From assembly GCA_947096075.1 (NCBI GenBank), contig CAMUQE010000066.1, positions 1 through 9,643 of the forward strand: a DNA stretch of 9,643 nt. The letters are read 5' to 3'. Each line of letters opens with the position of its first letter. The first letter of the stretch is position 1. Origin of the DNA: Veillonella parvula. Lineage in GTDB: Bacteria > Bacillota > Negativicutes > Veillonellales > Veillonellaceae. Shown here piece after piece: positions 6,829-9,643 of this stretch. Below the pieces are notes generated by a model. That model was not told the origin of the DNA. It ran no database searches and was given only the letters and a program-made list of their open reading frames with translations. A program made the position numbers and the translations under genes.

Positions 6829-7612
6829 AATTAAAGACGCTTTCACAAAGGGCAAGGCATTCATCCCGTTCATTAGTGCTGGTGACCACGGTATTGAAAA
6901 TACAGAACGTTATATTCGCATTATGGTGAAAGCCGGTGCAGACATGGTGGAAATCGGTATTCCTTTCTCCGATCCCACAGCGGAAGGCCCAGTTATCCAA
7001 GAAGCAAGTACACGCGCATTATCTACAGGTGTAAAAATCAATGACATCTTCGATATGGTGCGTCGTCTGCGTACAGGCGATGATGCGGTGACTATACCGC
7101 TCGTATTCATGACCTATTTGAATCCTATTTATGTATTTGGTCGTGAAAAATTCTTTACCCTCTGTGAAGAGGTGGGAATCTCTGGTGTTATCGCACCAGA
7201 CATGCCATTTGAAGAAAAAGGCGAGCTCGCTAGTGTGGCTCATAAGCATGGTGTTGAAGTTGTATCCTTAATTGCGCCAACATCTGAAAATCGCATCGAA
7301 ATGATCGCCAAAGACGCAGAAGGCTTTATCTACTGCGTATCTTCTCTTGGCGTTACGGGGATGCGTAGTGAAATCAAGACGGATATTAAATCCATTGTTG
7401 AAATGATTCGCAAATATACGGATATCCCGGTAGCTGTTGGTTTTGGTATCTCTAAGCCAGAACAAGCGGAAGCTATGGCGCGCGTATCCGACGGTGCTAT
7501 CGTAGGCTCTGCCATCGTTAAAATCGTGGCAGAACACGGTGAACATGCGGATCAAGCGTTGTTTGATTACGTACAATCCATGAAACAAGCTGTTCTAAAG
7601 GCTAGTGTATAA
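6821..7612 (+). CDS. trpA: Tryptophan synthase alpha chain (TrpA)
   Basis: TrpA cleaves indole-3-glycerol phosphate to indole and glyceraldehyde 3-phosphate and passes indole through the tunnel to TrpB. The 263 residues form a TIM barrel of normal length. The catalytic Glu of the family is Glu44 in VEIGIPFSDP. At the position of the second catalytic acid, Asp60 in the Salmonella enzyme (usual motif ADGP), this protein has Glu55 in TAEGP. Other landmarks are YCVSSLGVTG (the loop-6 region) and the phosphate-binding VGFGIS. The ATG overlaps the end of trpB by 8 bp, with a GAGGGG sequence at 6806-6811 as the likely ribosome binding site, implying coupled, balanced synthesis of the two subunits. 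This is the last gene of the operon. Confidence 0.97.
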   Translation: MSKIKDAFTKGKAFIPFISAGDHGIENTERYIRIMVKAGADMVEIGIPFSDPTAEGPVIQEASTRALSTGVKINDIFDMVRRLRTGDDAVTIPLVFMTYLNPIYVFGREKFFTLCEEVGISGVIAPDMPFEEKGELASVAHKHGVEVVSLIAPTSENRIEMIAKDAEGFIYCVSSLGVTGMRSEIKTDIKSIVEMIRKYTDIPVAVGFGISKPEQAEAMARVSDGAIVGSAIVKIVAEHGEHADQALFDYVQSMKQAVLKASV

Positions 7613-7661
7613 TAAATGATTTCATTTAAATACCGGTTTTAGTAAGTCATTTAGATTTTTT
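7613..7661 (+). terminator. Weak candidate terminator of the trp operon
   Basis: TAAATGATTT (7613-7622), directly after the trpA stop, can pair with an AAGTCATTTA segment (about 7644-7653) to form an AU-rich helix with one wobble pair and a long loop. TTTTTT follows at 7656-7661. The stem is weak and the loop large, so the strong palindrome downstream may do most of the work. Confidence 0.35.
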
Positions 7662-7681
7662 AGAATATTTTGACATAGAAA

Positions 7682-7723
7682 AACTGCACCCCAAAAATTG
7701 AATTCAATTTTTGGGGTGCAGTT
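7682..7723 (-). terminator. Perfect 42-nt palindrome, terminator between convergent genes
   Basis: The 21-bp half starting AACTGCACCCC and ending TTGAA at 7702 is exactly complementary to the second half (7703-7723), with GAATTC at the centre. Read on the minus strand, the stem is followed by TTTTT (7681-7677 region) and then C, so it is a good intrinsic terminator for the small minus-strand gene. On the plus strand the next bases are CATTTGG, so it could also block trp read-through but is less typical in that direction. Confidence 0.8.
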
Positions 7724-7807
7724 CATTTGGTATTTAATGTTGTTCATGATGAGCATGCACTTTTTTATATGTGTTCTCTTTTGGTGGTTTTGGCACAGGA
7801 GCGAGGC

Positions 7808-8104
7808 TTAGTCATTAGAGGATTCAGAACGTTGGTGTCGTTCGCTGCGTTTTGCTGTTGCATTTTTATCATGCTTTTCACGTTCAGATATTCTATGCTT
7901 TCTGTGCTTTTTCTTTTTATCATTTACTTTGTACCATGGATGATCACTACTATCTACTGTGCCATCATCATTTTTTACCATGCGATGGTTTTCACCGATT
8001 TTGAAGTGATAATCTTTGGCTTGGGCTACATTGGCACCAATACCAACTGTTAAGAAGGCACCTAAACTGGCCAAGGCTACTGCTTTAATTAATTTAGCTT
8101 TCAT
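7808..8104 (-). CDS. Small secreted, highly basic protein of unknown function
   Basis: The product has 98 residues when started at the ATG whose first base is 8104. AGGAGA (complement of 8110-8115) lies 5 nt upstream. An in-frame start 5 codons earlier would sit before that site and is rejected. The N-terminus is a clear Sec-type signal peptide: MKAKLIK, then a hydrophobic stretch (about 8-22), then AQA just before KDYHF, giving predicted cleavage near residue 29. The mature part (about 69 residues) starts with a short conserved-looking segment (DYHFKIGENHRMV, DHPWYKV) and ends in a hydrophilic tail dense in Lys, Arg and His (KKKKHRKHR, then Glu/Lys/Ser/Arg-rich). No cysteine, no transmembrane segment after the signal, and no domain I recognise. 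It would act in the periplasm or outside the cell; metal or nucleic-acid/envelope binding is possible from composition but not shown. It ends before a strong terminator and is divergent from the DUF805 genes. Confidence 0.75.
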   Translation of the reverse strand: MKAKLIKAVALASLGAFLTVGIGANVAQAKDYHFKIGENHRMVKNDDGTVDSSDHPWYKVNDKKKKHRKHRISEREKHDKNATAKRSERHQRSESSND

Positions 8105-8277
8105 AATTATCTCCTGCATAATTAATTGTACGAATTTTAGTTGTAAGAAATATATCTGTAGTATAGGTAGATTTCATGAACAAAAAATGAATCAACTAAG
8201 TTGATAAATCATAGTATAATAGGAATATCTATATATGTTTATTATCTAATATTATCTAAGATTATAGTAGGAGCTTT
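8105..8277. promoter_or_regulatory. Divergent intergenic region with an inverted repeat
   Basis: This AT-rich spacer separates the minus-strand secreted-protein gene from the plus-strand DUF805 gene and should hold both promoters. A perfect TATAAT stands at 8215-8220 on the plus strand, but no good -35 box lies 16-18 bp upstream. ATCAAC-TAA-GTTGAT (8191-8205) is a 6-bp perfect inverted repeat with a 3-nt centre lying just upstream of that -10 box, where an operator could sit. No regulator can be named. Confidence 0.4.
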
Positions 8278-9165
8278 ATGAAACAGAGAGTATACGAAAT
8301 CCTCTATCGTGAGCTAGTGGAAAACTATGCGAACAGTAAGGGACGTACCAATACAGCCGATTTTTGGCTCACCATAAGTGCCATATCCTTTGTATATGGC
8401 TTAATTATATGTATTACAGGTCTTGCAACCTACATACCGTACGGATTTCTTTATGCTGTCTCTATTGGTGGCGGTGTATTATTTGTATTGTCCATCCTGT
8501 TATGCTTGCCGAAGATTATGCTAATGGCAAGACGGTTACGAGACTCTAATAATGATCCAACGTTGATGATTTTGCTTTTGGTTCCTATTTTAGGCTGGCT
8601 TGCATTATTGTATCTATTCTGTAAGCGCACATCGCCTGTATCTAATGGATTAGAGGAAAAACGTTCCGTATCGGGCCTCTTTATTGTGACTATATTAGTA
8701 TTAGGCTGCTTAGCTATTAATGCAGGTAGTACAATGATTAATCATAATTTTATAGTAGAGGAGACTGCTTATGGCAATTTAGAACCTAGTTCGTTAACGA
8801 AACAAGCAAATCGTCTTTTACAAAGTGAAACGGCTACAACAGAGGGGCGTACTGTAGTAAGAAATTATTATGAAGCTCTCAATAAAAAGGATTATCATGG
8901 TGCATATCGTTATTTGAGCGCTCGTGCTATGGAACGATATGGTACCTTTGAACTATGGGAACAAGCCATGACTAAGGAAGAGGTTCCTAAGGTGAAAGCG
9001 ATACAGCTTGACTATGTTTCTCAAGACCAAGATGATGATATTGTTGTAAACTATATGGGCTTTACCGTTACTTTTAAAGATAAATCAGAGCCTCTATTAG
9101 TTCGTTTGCATAATGAAGGCAAAGGCTGGGGCATTGTTGCTATTGAAGCCGCAGAGGAGGATTAG
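8278..9165 (+). CDS. DUF805-related membrane protein with C-terminal NTF2-like domain
   Basis: This 295-residue protein has two parts. The N-terminal half resembles DUF805 membrane proteins: a soluble start with NYANSKGRTNTADFW (16-30), then hydrophobic segments at about 30-52, 56-80, 95-115 and 132-149. The basic ARRLRDSNND (84-93) lies at the place of the family's ARRxHDxGxSGW motif. The motif is degenerate here: His is replaced by Arg and the SGW part is lost. The fourth segment is an addition to the usual three or so. After a linker (about 150-185), the C-terminal part (about 187-292; VVRNYYEALNKKDYHGAYRYLS and the later beta-rich VNYMGFTVTFKD) looks like an NTF2-like/DUF4878-type fold, probably outside the membrane. 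Function is unknown. AGGAG at 8269-8273 is 4 nt before the ATG. The next gene starts 3 bp downstream and shares the N-terminal motif, so the two are probably duplicated and co-transcribed. Confidence 0.75.
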   Translation: MKQRVYEILYRELVENYANSKGRTNTADFWLTISAISFVYGLIICITGLATYIPYGFLYAVSIGGGVLFVLSILLCLPKIMLMARRLRDSNNDPTLMILLLVPILGWLALLYLFCKRTSPVSNGLEEKRSVSGLFIVTILVLGCLAINAGSTMINHNFIVEETAYGNLEPSSLTKQANRLLQSETATTEGRTVVRNYYEALNKKDYHGAYRYLSARAMERYGTFELWEQAMTKEEVPKVKAIQLDYVSQDQDDDIVVNYMGFTVTFKDKSEPLLVRLHNEGKGWGIVAIEAAEED

Positions 9166-9168
9166 GTT

Positions 9169-9643
9169 ATGTCAACCATAAATATATATGATTTGAACTA
9201 TACTGATGCCTTCAAATTAGGTATTAGGAACTATGCTAATTTTAACGGTCGTGTTAGCCGTAGTGAATATTGGCGATTCGTGGCAGGCGTTACATTGATA
9301 CAAGGATTACTTGGCATTTTAGCTTTACTTTGTAGTACCTTGGGCTTCCCTAATTATGAAGCGCTTATCGATAATATTGCTGTAGGGGTATCCCTTTTCT
9401 TTATAGTTCCCAATATAGCTATCACAGTGCGGCGTATGCATGATATTGGCCGGAGTGGTTGGACGCAGCTAATCTCATTTATTCCTGTTATAGGATTCTT
9501 TATATTTCTCATTTACGAATTGCGTCGTGGCGATCAAAGAGAGAATTCATATGGTGAAAGAACCGGATATACACCTATTACTCCTGAGGTTAGCAAAGCT
9601 ACTGGTCTAGAAGAAACTCCATCCCGTCGCCAAGATTGGGCGA
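9169..9643 (+). CDS. DUF805 family membrane protein (3' end cut by window)
   Basis: The open frame runs from ATG 9169 to the window edge: at least 158 residues, no stop seen. AGGAGG at 9155-9160, inside the end of the preceding gene, is 8 nt before the start. It is a canonical DUF805 protein: NYANFNGRVSRSEYW (21-35) before the first membrane segment (about 36-55), a second at about 68-87, the signature RRMHDIGRSGW (88-98), and a third segment SFIPVIGFFIFLIYE followed by RRGDQRENSYG, the typical polar end of the domain. After this, about 25 further hydrophilic residues (PITPEVSKATGLEETPS...) continue past the end, so the protein has a C-terminal extension. The family's biochemical role is unknown. 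Similarity to the upstream protein at the N-terminal motif suggests tandem duplication and divergence. Confidence 0.88.
   Translation, partial: MSTINIYDLNYTDAFKLGIRNYANFNGRVSRSEYWRFVAGVTLIQGLLGILALLCSTLGFPNYEALIDNIAVGVSLFFIVPNIAITVRRMHDIGRSGWTQLISFIPVIGFFIFLIYELRRGDQRENSYGERTGYTPITPEVSKATGLEETPSRRQDWA

Noticed and set aside
7727..8053. 108-codon plus-strand frame opposite the small secreted protein gene
   Set aside because: It is antisense to a frame with a signal peptide and good ribosome binding site. Its hydrophobic look comes from the complement of Lys-rich codons.

Overview
The window looks like a Negativicutes (Gram-negative Firmicutes) chromosome, most likely Veillonella or a close relative. 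This rests on the moderately low GC content, strong AGGAGG-type ribosome binding sites, a Firmicutes-type T-box leader, and a compact trpE-trpG-trpD-trpCF-trpB-trpA order with a fused trpCF. The genus is an inference from overall character, not from a search.

Layout: positions 1-138 are AT-rich with no recognisable gene. A sigma-A-like promoter (139-168) leads into a tryptophan-specific T-box riboswitch (about 206-514, UGG specifier at 283-285) that ends in an intrinsic terminator just before trpE. The genes trpE (542-2011) and trpG (2011-2577) are translationally coupled. A 528-bp gap follows (2578-3105). Then come trpD (3106-4116), a trpC-trpF fusion (4120-5592), trpB (5635-6828) and trpA (6821-7612), tightly packed. 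Together the six ORFs encode all seven activities from chorismate to tryptophan: anthranilate synthase (TrpEG), phosphoribosyl transfer (TrpD), isomerase and indole-glycerol-phosphate synthase (TrpCF), and tryptophan synthase (TrpAB). Uncharged tRNA-Trp binding to the T-box would switch on at least trpEG.

The unusual part is the trpG-trpD gap. It holds two long composite palindromes (about 2579-2777 and 2920-3094), with two smaller hairpins between them. The large palindromes share a core of about 46 bp in opposite orientations. The core is a GC-rich hairpin with a 3-nt loop flanked by ACTTGG direct repeats. The outer arms have unrelated sequences in the two copies, yet each pair is self-complementary, and core differences are compensatory. 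This looks like a structured repeat family, either a mobile palindromic unit or a structured RNA, and it physically divides the operon. A promoter-like sequence lies in the left arm of the second copy.

Downstream of trpA, a perfect 42-nt palindrome separates the operon from a convergent gene for a small, secreted, very basic protein (7808-8104, minus strand). Divergent from that gene are two adjacent plus-strand DUF805-type membrane protein genes. The first (8278-9165) has a degenerate DUF805 region and a C-terminal NTF2-like domain. The second (9169 onward) is a more canonical DUF805 protein cut by the window end.
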